A DNA stretch of 36,169 bases from Firmicutes bacterium UBA5493 (GTDB taxonomy: Bacteria > Bacillota > Limnochordia > Darwinibacteriales > Darwinibacteriaceae): the NCBI GenBank assembly GCA_002424045.1, contig DIPH01000007.1, positions 19,676-55,844 of the forward strand, in the 5' to 3' direction. Positions within the stretch are counted from its first letter, which is position 1; each line of letters begins with the position of its first letter. The notes below the pieces were generated by a model, which was not told the origin of the DNA, searched no databases, and was given only the letters and a program-made list of their open reading frames with translations. This document shows positions 1 through 8,931 of this stretch, piece by piece. A program made the position numbers and the translations under genes.

Positions 1-3000
1 GCGTGTCGTAGATGTCCTGCGTTACTCTTGCTTGGATTTGAGCAGCATGGGTTGTTAGGGTCGCTTCGTTGCCGGTTACTCGACCTTCGAGCAGGTCAAA
101 CACAGCCTGCGTCACCCTTGAAGATACTTCACCTGCTAAAACCGTAAGTTCCGTTTCATTATCTGTTACACGTCCTTCCAGACTGTTAAAGACCGTCTGT
201 GTTACCCTTGCTTGGATCTGATCTGCGTGAGTTTGCAGGGTAATACTCACCGCATCAATGCTGTCTTCTGCGTCCACGAGCCGGTTCTGTGCGTTGACCA
301 GTTCAACTTCGGCGTCCGTCAGCCTGTCACCTAGCTCTGTGCCTAACTGTTTAACTTGGCTTGCTTGATAATTCAGCTCATCTTGATCCACAAATGCCCC
401 TTTTGCCCTGTACCAGGTGGCGATTTCTTCGTCTGTTGCGGCGTAGGTCAGGATAAGGAGTTCGTCTATCAACCCTGTCTGATTAGAGAACATCAGTGTG
501 TCACCATCGCACCCCAAATCCTCTGGAGCTGGCGTCCAGTCTGTTGCTGTGTTGCCTTTTTCGAGTTTGACCCAATCAATTTCCCAGTAAGAATCTATTT
601 CTTGGCCATTTGTCAGTAAATAAAGTATGGCATCATCTGCATCTTCTTCGATTGTTACAGTTCGCTGAATCACTTGCCAAGAGGTTGCTAAATGTTCAAA
701 ACTAGGGCTAATGGCTGAACCTGAAAAGAAAGTAAAAAGTAAATTGTCACAAGACGCACGTATTCGGGTTGACATAGTATATGTCCCAGCTTCTAATGAG
801 ATCCTTGGAACCATCTTGATACCTGGAGTACTTGTATCTTGCTTGAATGTTACTCTCAAGGCACAATCAACAATTGCTAAGTCTACATTTGCGTTATTTG
901 TCCAACCAACAAAGTTTTCATTGAATGAACTGTTCGGGAGCAAATTTCTCTCACTAATCCATCCAGTATCATACTGTTCGTCTACTTCTCCATCCACAAG
1001 AACCGTTCCGTCTGATCGCTTCGCCACATGGCGATAGTCAGTATCATGCTTGCCTTTGCGGTGGCAAACGATAGTATGATCTTGAGATAATGCCATTGAG
1101 TAGGCAACGATTCCGTCTGGGCGGGTGCTTTCCACAAAGGAGGTGGCAAAGGGTTTTTTCTCAAGCTGAGCATTTGCAAGAAAACATGATAAATTTTCTA
1201 TATTTCTTCCAGGCTGTATAAATACTTGATTTGATGTGCTTTCAGATACAAACCAGTGCTGCACATGGTGCCATTCCCCATCATCAGGTATGTGAAAGAA
1301 AGTTCCTATAATGGTATCTCCGTGATCTATCTTTGTATAGCGATCATTTGAGGGAGTTATGGCAAAAGCATACTGATTGGTTACACCTGAAATATGTTGG
1401 ACCCAATAGGAAACGGTATAGACCTCACCAACTACTGTGTCAATTATCTGTGAAATCCCAGAGTTCCCATCTAAAGACTTCATAAACTTTATACATCCGT
1501 TCCCATCTTCAATCTCAATAGTTTTATCTCCATGTCTCAACCAATATTGTGCTTGATTTATGAAGGTTGGATTATTGAAAAGATTGGTCGTCGCTTCCTC
1601 CACCGCCACAGCCCCACCAAACCGGCCCTCTCCAGGTCTAAGCGTAGCTACAGCACCAGGCAAAGGTTTGAGCCCATCGGTACTATCGAGTGTAGCATCA
1701 AAGTGCCAAAGCTTGCCTCCTTGAGGTTTCAGGATAGCTGCTTGACCAGCGGTGTACTTGGACAGGTCAATGTCACTGCGCAAGTCCTCGGTGAGCTTGC
1801 TTGGCCCCACGATATCATCCGGTATATCTCCATCGGTCAAGGCTGTTGTAGTAGCCTCCAACGGCTCTGATTTTGGCCCCTCTCCCAAAATATCGTACGC
1901 CGATACCTGAATGGTCACCGTAGTGCCGGAGGGTGTTGGATACGAGTAGTCCCCGCCTGCCAGGACAGGGATCTTGTCGGTTACGTCCCCGTTTGTAACG
2001 TGGATGTAGTAACCTAAGACCGATGGGCTGTTTAAGGGCGTTGGGACGATTTTAAGCGCGTTGAAGTAGGCGGTGACGGTTGGCTGATTAGGAGCCGCTG
2101 GAGCGGGGAGGGACAGGGTGATCGGTGTTGCTTGGTTGGAGTATAGACCAGCCTGATTGATCGCTCTGATATACAACGTGTACTCCCGCTGTGTGGGTAT
2201 AAACCGATGACTCAGGCTGTTACCTCGATAAATGATTCCATCCGCATAGCCCCAATTGGTATCACTTGTTCTGATCTCATAAGCCGTAGCGCCTCGTACT
2301 GGCTCCCAGGCTAAGTTTACATCCGTAATAAAAGAGCAATGCCCCCACACTACATTGGCCGGAGGCACGTTGCTTGTTGGTGGTGTACTAGGATGACCAG
2401 GGCTGCCTGGTTTTGTTTCAGACTTGAGCCACTTCTGCTGACCACCACGTATACGACCGGAGCCAACAATCTCAGTCCTGTATTCTCTTCCTTCAAAGTC
2501 TAAACTATGACGATAAGACTCTACACCCATGAAATCATCCGTAGAACTCATGGCCGGATGGTGGATCACCAGTCCGGAGAATAGCCCAATCTGCGGAAAA
2601 AACGGCATACTTAAGTAGGATGTGCCCTGTTGGTCCTTAAGGTCAGATAAAATTGCATTTAGATAAGTTAGCATTTCAGCTTCGGTTTGGATTAAGGAAG
2701 TTGCTTCTTCTTCTACTTCCATCGCTCTCCGGCCAAACTCAGCAATACTGGTATCGTCTTTGACAGTGATAGTACGTTTCTCGTTAGCAGCTTTGTCCCA
2801 GTAGTGACCAATAATTACGTTGCGTACTGCTGTGTCCCTAATCTCACGTTCTTCCCGCAAGAAATCACTACGGTAGTTAAGGACAAAATCTGCTGTGTTA
2901 ATATCCTTATCTCTTGGAGGTACCAATAAAGTTAAGCGCATACGCTCAGTAACTGGATCCCAAAGATCGCCTAGGAAGAAGTCATGAGCGGTGGCCAAAG

Positions 3001-3637
3001 CTTGTAGCACATCCCATACGGTCTTGTACTGCACATTTTCGGCACTGTAGGTTTCGACCATAAAGCCAGTTGGCTCTGGACAGTACAGGACCACATCACT
3101 GAGGCCATTATCATCAAGCACATTTTGTATTACATCCTCTAAGGGCTCGCCCTCTTCGGACCCATAATCTTTTGGCTCCTCGATATAAGTCTCCTGGAGC
3201 CTTTTACTCAAGGATCTACAATTAACCCTTACGGTATCGCCCTCAACCCGAATCCCATCACCTAGATAGCCATGAAACAGTCCGATCCAATCATGATTAG
3301 TAGGCGTCACACCTGGCAAAGTAATCGCTGTTAGAATCGTGATTTCTCTCATAGGAGCAAGTAGCGGGTTGTACTGGCCACCTACTTTGTTCCAAGTGCT
3401 GTTTTGGTCTTGGGGATTTAATTTGTTGTCTGGATCCTGCTTTAGTACAAGATCCAGCTGAGGCATGACACCATCAATTCCAGCAATTCGGCCACCAAAG
3501 CGAGTGACATTACCTGAGGCAATATCGACCGATGCCGCATAGGGGAGTAAATCCACCCATGTATAGCCATCGGCACGAGATACAGAAATTCTGGTGTGTA
3601 TGTCTCTCTCCCAAGGTATTGTGTAAGGTATAGTCAC
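1..3637 (-). CDS. Large tail-tip / host-recognition protein (partial, C-terminus off the left edge)
   Basis: The frame stays open from a GTG start (overlapping the upstream stop as GTGA, with GGAGG about 10 bases upstream) to the window edge, giving about 1,212 residues without a stop. The N-terminal ~400 residues look like a phage tail-hub or minor structural domain. Two fibronectin type III-like segments follow at about residues 420-590. Then come two carbohydrate-binding-like beta-sandwich stretches with NxxF/W motifs near residues 650 and 890. The visible C-terminal part carries repeats of the type RVTQxVF..LEGRVT, likely trimeric coiled coil. The place after the tape measure gene matches the lambda J region, so it probably forms the tail tip and contacts the cell surface. 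The receptor is unknown. The fold assignments are by pattern only. Confidence 0.82.
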   Translation of the reverse strand, partial: MTIPYTIPWERDIHTRISVSRADGYTWVDLLPYAASVDIASGNVTRFGGRIAGIDGVMPQLDLVLKQDPDNKLNPQDQNSTWNKVGGQYNPLLAPMREITILTAITLPGVTPTNHDWIGLFHGYLGDGIRVEGDTVRVNCRSLSKRLQETYIEEPKDYGSEEGEPLEDVIQNVLDDNGLSDVVLYCPEPTGFMVETYSAENVQYKTVWDVLQALATAHDFFLGDLWDPVTERMRLTLLVPPRDKDINTADFVLNYRSDFLREEREIRDTAVRNVIIGHYWDKAANEKRTITVKDDTSIAEFGRRAMEVEEEATSLIQTEAEMLTYLNAILSDLKDQQGTSYLSMPFFPQIGLFSGLVIHHPAMSSTDDFMGVESYRHSLDFEGREYRTEIVGSGRIRGGQQKWLKSETKPGSPGHPSTPPTSNVPPANVVWGHCSFITDVNLAWEPVRGATAYEIRTSDTNWGYADGIIYRGNSLSHRFIPTQREYTLYIRAINQAGLYSNQATPITLSLPAPAAPNQPTVTAYFNALKIVPTPLNSPSVLGYYIHVTNGDVTDKIPVLAGGDYSYPTPSGTTVTIQVSAYDILGEGPKSEPLEATTTALTDGDIPDDIVGPSKLTEDLRSDIDLSKYTAGQAAILKPQGGKLWHFDATLDSTDGLKPLPGAVATLRPGEGRFGGAVAVEEATTNLFNNPTFINQAQYWLRHGDKTIEIEDGNGCIKFMKSLDGNSGISQIIDTVVGEVYTVSYWVQHISGVTNQYAFAITPSNDRYTKIDHGDTIIGTFFHIPDDGEWHHVQHWFVSESTSNQVFIQPGRNIENLSCFLANAQLEKKPFATSFVESTRPDGIVAYSMALSQDHTIVCHRKGKHDTDYRHVAKRSDGTVLVDGEVDEQYDTGWISERNLLPNSSFNENFVGWTNNANVDLAIVDCALRVTFKQDTSTPGIKMVPRISLEAGTYTMSTRIRASCDNLLFTFFSGSAISPSFEHLATSWQVIQRTVTIEEDADDAILYLLTNGQEIDSYWEIDWVKLEKGNTATDWTPAPEDLGCDGDTLMFSNQTGLIDELLILTYAATDEEIATWYRAKGAFVDQDELNYQASQVKQLGTELGDRLTDAEVELVNAQNRLVDAEDSIDAVSITLQTHADQIQARVTQTVFNSLEGRVTDNETELTVLAGEVSSRVTQAVFDLLEGRVTGNEATLTTHAAQIQARVTQDIYDT

Positions 3638-4002
3638 TGTGCTCTCGCCTCCTCAAAGTATAAAGTCATAGTACGCCTATTTTGGGTATCTCGCTCAATG
3701 CGCTCAATGGTGCAGTATGCTAAGACTGTCATTGTAGGCTCCCCAAAATCATCAATCCAAAGAGCTTCAGCACGATAGCCATTAGCCCGGATCGGGTTAA
3801 CAAACGCATCTACTTGCGTCTTGGTAAGCTTGGCCGTCCTGAAACGCCACACTCTGCGATCTGCTATGCCGGCAATGTTGTCCTGACGATAGTCACCACC
3901 AGCTGTCATTTGTCTGTCCACCAAGGATTCAAACTCATCCGTTTGCGTGGCAATGGCGGGAAGTGGTCTCCCGCCATAGGTTAAAACAGTATATTCACTC
4001 AT
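3634..4002 (-). CDS. Small tail protein in lambda M/L position
   Basis: A 122-residue soluble protein whose ATG overlaps the tape measure stop as ATGA and whose TGA overlaps the next start as GTGA, so it is translationally coupled on both sides. No catalytic motif or membrane segment is visible. The position between tape measure and tail-tip genes is where siphoviruses encode distal-tail or tip assembly proteins (lambda M, L). A tail-tip adaptor role is inferred from position; I do not recognise the family with certainty. Confidence 0.75.
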   Translation of the reverse strand: MSEYTVLTYGGRPLPAIATQTDEFESLVDRQMTAGGDYRQDNIAGIADRRVWRFRTAKLTKTQVDAFVNPIRANGYRAEALWIDDFGEPTMTVLAYCTIERIERDTQNRRTMTLYFEEARAQ

Positions 4003-7000
4003 GCCATCACCCCACTATAAGCCAGTTCAGCATGGCCTTTCTCTCGATCGTACTCGTCCATGGCGTCTTTTATAGTCTTTTTCAAGTCCTTGACGCCATT
4101 GATCGAGCCATGAACGATAATCTGTACCGCTCGTGTGCCGGAGTTTGTCTCCCATTGTCTTGGCGTAACTCCATGGCCTCCTGTCGGAGCCACACCTTGC
4201 GTTGCGTGCCATCTTGTCAAATCAACCTTGTAACCACTGGGAGCATTTCGCATAGTACCAGCTAAGCCCTTGGCTGATTCCTCGGCTAATCCGAACTCCT
4301 TAGATATATTGGCAGCCCAATCCCCATAAGGCTCTGCTGCCGAGTAGACATCACTCATCATCTCTTTTATTGTAGCGAGCTCGTTTGCATCGAACCCGCC
4401 TTCGACCGCCTCAGCAACGTAAGCACTAAGCTTTTGCAGAGGCTCTTTGATTACGGCCGTATTCAAAATCTCAGCCATCAAAGTCTGTTGCATCTGTTTG
4501 CCGATCACCTTCGAGAAATCGGCCAAGTCGGCACCGTTAAATAGTACATCAAACAGACCCTGGCCCGCTACGCCAAAGATGGATTCCATGCTCCTGATAA
4601 GGCGTTCTGCAAGTTCTGCACCCTTTTCGGCCAAGTCCTTGCCGATAGTCTCCCATTTTACATTCCCGAACAAGTGCCGCCAACCTAGGAAACCACCGTC
4701 GGCTTTAAAACTAAGATTGTCCGACTGGAACGAGGCTCCCCATTCTTCCAGCTGTTTGTTGTAGCCCTCGATCCTTTTCTTAAGCTGCTCATCTGTAGCC
4801 TTATCCTCGTTCTCAGAGCCCGGGAAAATACTACCGATAATCTGGGATCCCCATGCAATTCCAGCAGTCCATGGGCCACCAATCCCCATACCAGCTAATC
4901 CGCCAGCGATACCTCCGACCCAGTTTGTACTGTCTTTGGTCGATCCTTGACTAAAGGCGTTCCAACCAGCCAAGCCAGCTCCTACACGCCCGGCAATAGC
5001 TCCAGCTTTACCTCCACCAAACAGGGCAGATATCTGCTCTTGGAGTCCGATAAAGCCGCCCTGAACTGTCTCTAGCATGGTCGGGAAGTTAGCCACAATG
5101 TCCAGGAAGTTCTGCACATTGGAAACGCTTTTAGCAGCATTGGTGTTAAAGTTCTGCAGAAGCTTGCTCATATCAGTGACATAATCTATTTGAGCCTTAT
5201 TGACTGCTGTAAAGTTCTGATGCCATTCTTGCCACTTGGATAAGGCGACCTCTTCCTCTTCATCGCCAGAGTCATCTTCATCCGCCTTTTTGGCCTGCGG
5301 ATACAGGGTATCAATTAGGCTTTGCAAACGCTCCTTACCCTTTTCGACTGTAGATTTGATGGAATCAACTGCTTCTTCGCCAAGGATCTTCACAGCTAGA
5401 TTTTCTACAACATCAAAAACAACATCAAACACAGTTGCAAATCCGGATATGACCGAATTACCTAAATCAGCAAACATTGTCTGCATACCCGCAATGGTGT
5501 CTTCTGCATCTGTTATGGCGCTTGCATTGACGCCAGGAATAGATATGGATGGTACCCTTCCGTCCTTAAAACCAGGTACGCCCATCTTCCTAAACCACTC
5601 AACGACACCAAGAGATCCGCCTTTTACCGCTTCTTTAGGAACAACAGCTTCGCCATCTTCTAGCAATGCCGGACGGCGATCTCCACCGCCATAACCAGGC
5701 AGGATTACCCCATCAGAATACCCTTTGGCAATAATGCTGCGATAGGTTCCGCTTACCAAATCTTGATACAGTGGATCTGTTGCCCATCTACGTCCACCTC
5801 GTCCATTTAGTAAGCCCCCTGTAAACTCATCAATAGTCTGTGCTTCCAGAGCAAGAGCGTATGATGATTCTAAGAGGCTCAAATAAGCTTCCATGAACTC
5901 TTTGATATTATTGAATGCTGCAAACTGCGCTTCTTCCGTGACCTCTTGGCCATCAATTACCTCTCTGGTTATTTGAGTAACGCTACCAGCAGGCCCAGTT
6001 CCCTTGATCCCGGCAAGATTAAAAGGAGCTGATAAAGCTTTACCCCACCCAGTCTCAAGTCCCCACTGAGCAACAGGAAATCGCCAATCTATTGGTAGCT
6101 CCATCGTTCCGAGCTCTTTTTTCATATATTCGGTGAATTTCTCCATGCCAACAGGAATAGGCTCTATTTCGATCTGTATTGGATCTGGGATCGGTGCAGC
6201 AGTTGGCCCTAGTCCCAAGCGCCCCAAGAGTCTTTCCCACCAAGTAGGAGGATTAACAAACTCACCGATTGGCATGTTCAGGTCTTGCACCATTTGATTC
6301 CGCTTGTCCTTGTCAGCGCTTCTGTATTCAAGCGCAAACTTTTCTTCTTCTGTTGGTGCTGTCCCCAAAAACTGCCTTACGGGCTCCATTGCCTTGTCAA
6401 TAGGTTCTTTCAACCACTGCCAATCCAGGTTCATCATAATGGTAAACGCTAAAGCTCCAACTTTTGGGCTACCCGTGAAGGCTCCAATACCAATACCAGT
6501 AGCAAGTGACAATACTAATTTTTTGCCAAACTCCTCATAGCCTAGGTCATTCTCTTTGGCTTCCATCAACTGTATACCTACAGTTAACAAACCCAAAATT
6601 CCGGGAATACCAGTTGCCTTGGCAGTCGCTGCAGCAATTCCAAGCCCCGCGATGACTGCATCTTTCGCTTGGGCTACGCCTGTAACGGCGCTCGATAGTC
6701 CCAGACCTATAAGCACACCTTTAGACCAAGTCGCACTGGCAACAGACCAAAACGGACCCCAGTCACCCGTATCCAGCCCAGTTTTTATGGCGTCGTACAT
6801 AGCACCGCCAGCCTCAACTACAGCTTTTACAACGGCCTCACCGGCTTCGATAACAGCCGGAAATGCAACATCAATCGTCCACTTCCAAAGATCGCTATTC
6901 GTGAGCTTCTTCCTTAACTCCTCAACTTTCATGCCTAAGGCAGTTTCTTCGGTAAAATGCTTCCAAGCATCTCCTGCTTCGTATATGGCCCAATCCCAGC

Positions 7001-8288
7001 CTGAGGTAAGCCAACTCTTGATGTCTTTAACTTTATCCGACCATGTTGTGTCTGTCAGCCAAGTCCAAGCATCTCCGCCGAAGTTGATAGCCCACTCCCA
7101 GCCATCGAGGAGCTTGTGCTTCATTCCTGGGATGTCTTTCTCAAAGCCAGATGTGATTCCCTCTTCCGTTACGGCTGGAACCCCATGCCACCATGTGTGT
7201 AGTTTCGACAGATATCCCTGGACGGTCTCCACAACAGACTTGGTCTTGTCTTGGATACCCCCAAGGTTTTCGTCCCAGGCATGAGCAACCAAAGCTATAC
7301 CAGTCGATATTAGCGCAAACTTTATGACTAGTGGGCTAGTCAATAGACTAATGGCGGTACCTGCAAGCATGAGACCTTTGACAAAACCCGCAATAGCTTT
7401 GGTTACAATACCAAATACTGCGATGCCGCCAAGTAGAGCGGTTCCAAATGTGCCCCAGCGGATAATGGTCATCTTGACCTCGTCATCCAAGTTCCCAAGC
7501 CACTTTACACCGTCACGCAAGTTCCGGATGAGTTCAATTCCTAGCGGTTGCATCAACAACCCAAAACCCTCTGCCGTGTTACGCACATCCCCATCTAAGC
7601 CCTTGAGGATATTTGCATACGTATCAGCGTTTCTGGCCGCATCTCCCTGTTGGATTGCAGTGTACTCCAGCAAGTACTGGTATCTCAAATGCATTTTTTC
7701 GCTTTCCGTCATAGCTTGCACAGACTTCTTAATGCCCTTTTCGAGTGCAAAAGCCTGTAGAGACGCCACTGTCATGCTAATTCCAAAACGCTGCAAGGGC
7801 CTAATTTGGCCGATCAAACCAGATCGTATTGCATTAAACGTCTCTTCATCTGCAACGTTCCAGAATGACGCCATGTCGACAGCTAACTCGGCAAGGTCTT
7901 TGGACATATCGGTAGCAAGTTCCTTGTTTCTCATAATGGGTATAACCATGGCTCCCATCATACCCGCAAACTCTCTCATCTGGTAATTTGATCGATTCAT
8001 AGGGGCTGCGATATCATCAGCCCAAGCGTTGATCTCCTTTGCCATACTTCCAAAGGTCTCAACAACAACGTTTTCAAGTTCTACTGCATCGGATCCAATA
8101 TCGAGAAGCTTCTTAGCCGAAATTTGAAGACCGGTAAAGGCAATTCCAGCTCTAATGGACATACGAGAAACCGAAGTGGCGAACTGATCAGTTACCTTAG
8201 CGGCATTACTTAAGTTTTGAGTAACCCCTTGAATTGTTTTCGTAGCTAGGTCCTTCGCACTAACAATGATTTGTACTTGATTTGCCAC
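3999..8288 (-). CDS. Tail tape measure protein with glucosaminidase domain
   Basis: A 1,429-residue protein starting at GTG one base after the preceding stop, with GGAGGG upstream. Tape measure proteins fill the tail tube, set tail length and enter the envelope on infection. Here there are hydrophobic segments at about residues 275-340, Trp-rich repeats around 370-450, an acidic run near 1005-1020 and a Gly-rich hydrophobic stretch near 1085-1155. Residues about 725-870 resemble the glucosaminidase (NAGase/lysozyme-like) fold: LETGWGKA, then FNLAGIKG, with Glu at about 745 as the likely catalytic acid. That would let the tail cut peptidoglycan during DNA entry. It lies directly after the G/GT chaperone genes, as lambda H does. 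Tape measure identity is firm; enzyme activity is inferred from the motif. Confidence 0.93.
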   Translation of the reverse strand: MANQVQIIVSAKDLATKTIQGVTQNLSNAAKVTDQFATSVSRMSIRAGIAFTGLQISAKKLLDIGSDAVELENVVVETFGSMAKEINAWADDIAAPMNRSNYQMREFAGMMGAMVIPIMRNKELATDMSKDLAELAVDMASFWNVADEETFNAIRSGLIGQIRPLQRFGISMTVASLQAFALEKGIKKSVQAMTESEKMHLRYQYLLEYTAIQQGDAARNADTYANILKGLDGDVRNTAEGFGLLMQPLGIELIRNLRDGVKWLGNLDDEVKMTIIRWGTFGTALLGGIAVFGIVTKAIAGFVKGLMLAGTAISLLTSPLVIKFALISTGIALVAHAWDENLGGIQDKTKSVVETVQGYLSKLHTWWHGVPAVTEEGITSGFEKDIPGMKHKLLDGWEWAINFGGDAWTWLTDTTWSDKVKDIKSWLTSGWDWAIYEAGDAWKHFTEETALGMKVEELRKKLTNSDLWKWTIDVAFPAVIEAGEAVVKAVVEAGGAMYDAIKTGLDTGDWGPFWSVASATWSKGVLIGLGLSSAVTGVAQAKDAVIAGLGIAAATAKATGIPGILGLLTVGIQLMEAKENDLGYEEFGKKLVLSLATGIGIGAFTGSPKVGALAFTIMMNLDWQWLKEPIDKAMEPVRQFLGTAPTEEEKFALEYRSADKDKRNQMVQDLNMPIGEFVNPPTWWERLLGRLGLGPTAAPIPDPIQIEIEPIPVGMEKFTEYMKKELGTMELPIDWRFPVAQWGLETGWGKALSAPFNLAGIKGTGPAGSVTQITREVIDGQEVTEEAQFAAFNNIKEFMEAYLSLLESSYALALEAQTIDEFTGGLLNGRGGRRWATDPLYQDLVSGTYRSIIAKGYSDGVILPGYGGGDRRPALLEDGEAVVPKEAVKGGSLGVVEWFRKMGVPGFKDGRVPSISIPGVNASAITDAEDTIAGMQTMFADLGNSVISGFATVFDVVFDVVENLAVKILGEEAVDSIKSTVEKGKERLQSLIDTLYPQAKKADEDDSGDEEEEVALSKWQEWHQNFTAVNKAQIDYVTDMSKLLQNFNTNAAKSVSNVQNFLDIVANFPTMLETVQGGFIGLQEQISALFGGGKAGAIAGRVGAGLAGWNAFSQGSTKDSTNWVGGIAGGLAGMGIGGPWTAGIAWGSQIIGSIFPGSENEDKATDEQLKKRIEGYNKQLEEWGASFQSDNLSFKADGGFLGWRHLFGNVKWETIGKDLAEKGAELAERLIRSMESIFGVAGQGLFDVLFNGADLADFSKVIGKQMQQTLMAEILNTAVIKEPLQKLSAYVAEAVEGGFDANELATIKEMMSDVYSAAEPYGDWAANISKEFGLAEESAKGLAGTMRNAPSGYKVDLTRWHATQGVAPTGGHGVTPRQWETNSGTRAVQIIVHGSINGVKDLKKTIKDAMDEYDREKGHAELAYSGVMA

Positions 8289-8289
8289 T

Positions 8290-8891
8290 TCAGTCTCCCT
8301 CCTTCTTTGCAGCTCGATTTAGCTCATAGCTCTCAAGCAGTTTCATCTTTTGAACCAAGGCCTTATCAGCCGGTATTTCGAAGATTTCAGCCATCTGTAA
8401 AACTGCAGGCAAGTCCAATCCAACTAAAGAAAAAGCGGCCACACGCCACTGCGTATTAACCGCCAACCAAAGTTCCCATATATCAAGATTGGGCTCCCAC
8501 AATTCTGGGCACCGCCCTTTGCAAGTAGAACAGTCTTTTATATCTCCTGTCTGCTTTTGAGCAATCCGGCAGGCATTGCAGTAGTCTTGATTCTCGCAAT
8601 GCCATTGCCAGACGTCTAGGAGTTTTTTGCTTCTTCTGTAGGTTGGCCCATGGCCAACTTAAAGGTGTCAGCGGCCAAGCGCATGCACTCGCCGTTTGGA
8701 TACTCGTCAAAATCGTGATCGGGGTAGATGTTATCCAAGATCCAGTCGAACATGTCAAGTGTGCTGCTGGCCTGCTCTTCTTGATCCACCTTCAGCGGAT
8801 CAAAACCCGCTTCTTTCATCTGCCGAAATTGCTTACGGGTCATAGCTCGTACGGCGGGTACTTTAAGCGTAATAGTCTCAACATTATCCAT
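8290..8891 (-). CDS. Tail assembly chaperone GT fusion made by -1 ribosomal frameshift
   Basis: The upstream frame (91 residues) carries AAAAAAC at 8628-8622 phased as A AAA AAC, just before its stop. Slipping back one base opens a frame that runs without a stop into the 8290-8502 reading frame, giving a fusion of about 200 residues. The extension begins with a linker holding six cysteines (C-x5-C-x2-C-x12-C-x2-C-x3-C), then a DUF1799-like domain (DIWELWLAVNTQW, with LDLPAVL). In lambda, G and GT chaperone the tape measure protein, and the T extension recruits tail tube protein; the gene position here is the same. The apparent TTG start at 8502 lies within the fusion frame, so the T part is probably not made alone. 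Confidence 0.88.
8616..8891 (-). CDS. Tail assembly chaperone G (unshifted product)
   Basis: A 91-residue product read when the ribosome does not slip. ATG is preceded by AGGAGG at 6 bases. It is a small helical protein with a TRKQFRQMKEAGFDP stretch typical of phage tail chaperones of the lambda G / TAC type, followed by an acidic region. It is expected to coat the tape measure protein before tube assembly, in large excess over the frameshifted form. The family call rests on position and the frameshift architecture more than on motifs. Confidence 0.85.
   Translation of the reverse strand: MDNVETITLKVPAVRAMTRKQFRQMKEAGFDPLKVDQEEQASSTLDMFDWILDNIYPDHDFDEYPNGECMRLAADTFKLAMGQPTEEAKNS
8622..8628 (-). 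promoter_or_regulatory. -1 frameshift slippery heptamer A AAA AAC
   Basis: Read on the minus strand the heptamer is AAAAAAC, with zero-frame codons GCA AAA AAC and a TAG stop two codons later. It is a canonical X XXY YYZ site. About 13 bases downstream GCAAT-GGC-ATTGC (8608-8596) can form a small stem. The shifted frame is open into the next domain. Efficiency cannot be judged from sequence. Confidence 0.88.
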
Positions 8892-8906
8892 GTATATCCT
8901 CCTAGT

Positions 8907-8931
8907 AAAAAGGGCCTCTCACGAAGCCCTT
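8907..8931 (-). terminator. Intrinsic terminator between tail tube and chaperone genes
   Basis: On the minus strand AAGGGC and GCCCTT pair around a 10-base loop and are followed by TTTTT. The stem begins inside the TAA stop of the tail tube gene. It probably lowers expression of the downstream chaperone, tape measure and tip genes relative to the very abundant tube protein. Read-through must occur because no other promoter is evident. Confidence 0.7.

Noticed and set aside
6556..7986. Two long plus-strand frames (242 and 220 codons) within the tape measure gene
   Set aside because: Both lie wholly inside the tape measure gene on the opposite strand, are Ser/Pro/Ala-rich shadow translations and have no ribosome sites.
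8290..8502. Independent 70-residue gene starting at TTG 8502
   Set aside because: No ribosome site precedes it, and the -1 frameshift frame enters it without a stop, so it is best read as the T extension.
8483..8758. A 91-codon minus-strand frame overlapping the chaperone and its linker
   Set aside because: It is the third frame of the same strand; the chaperone frame and its -1 extension explain the region and have coherent motifs.
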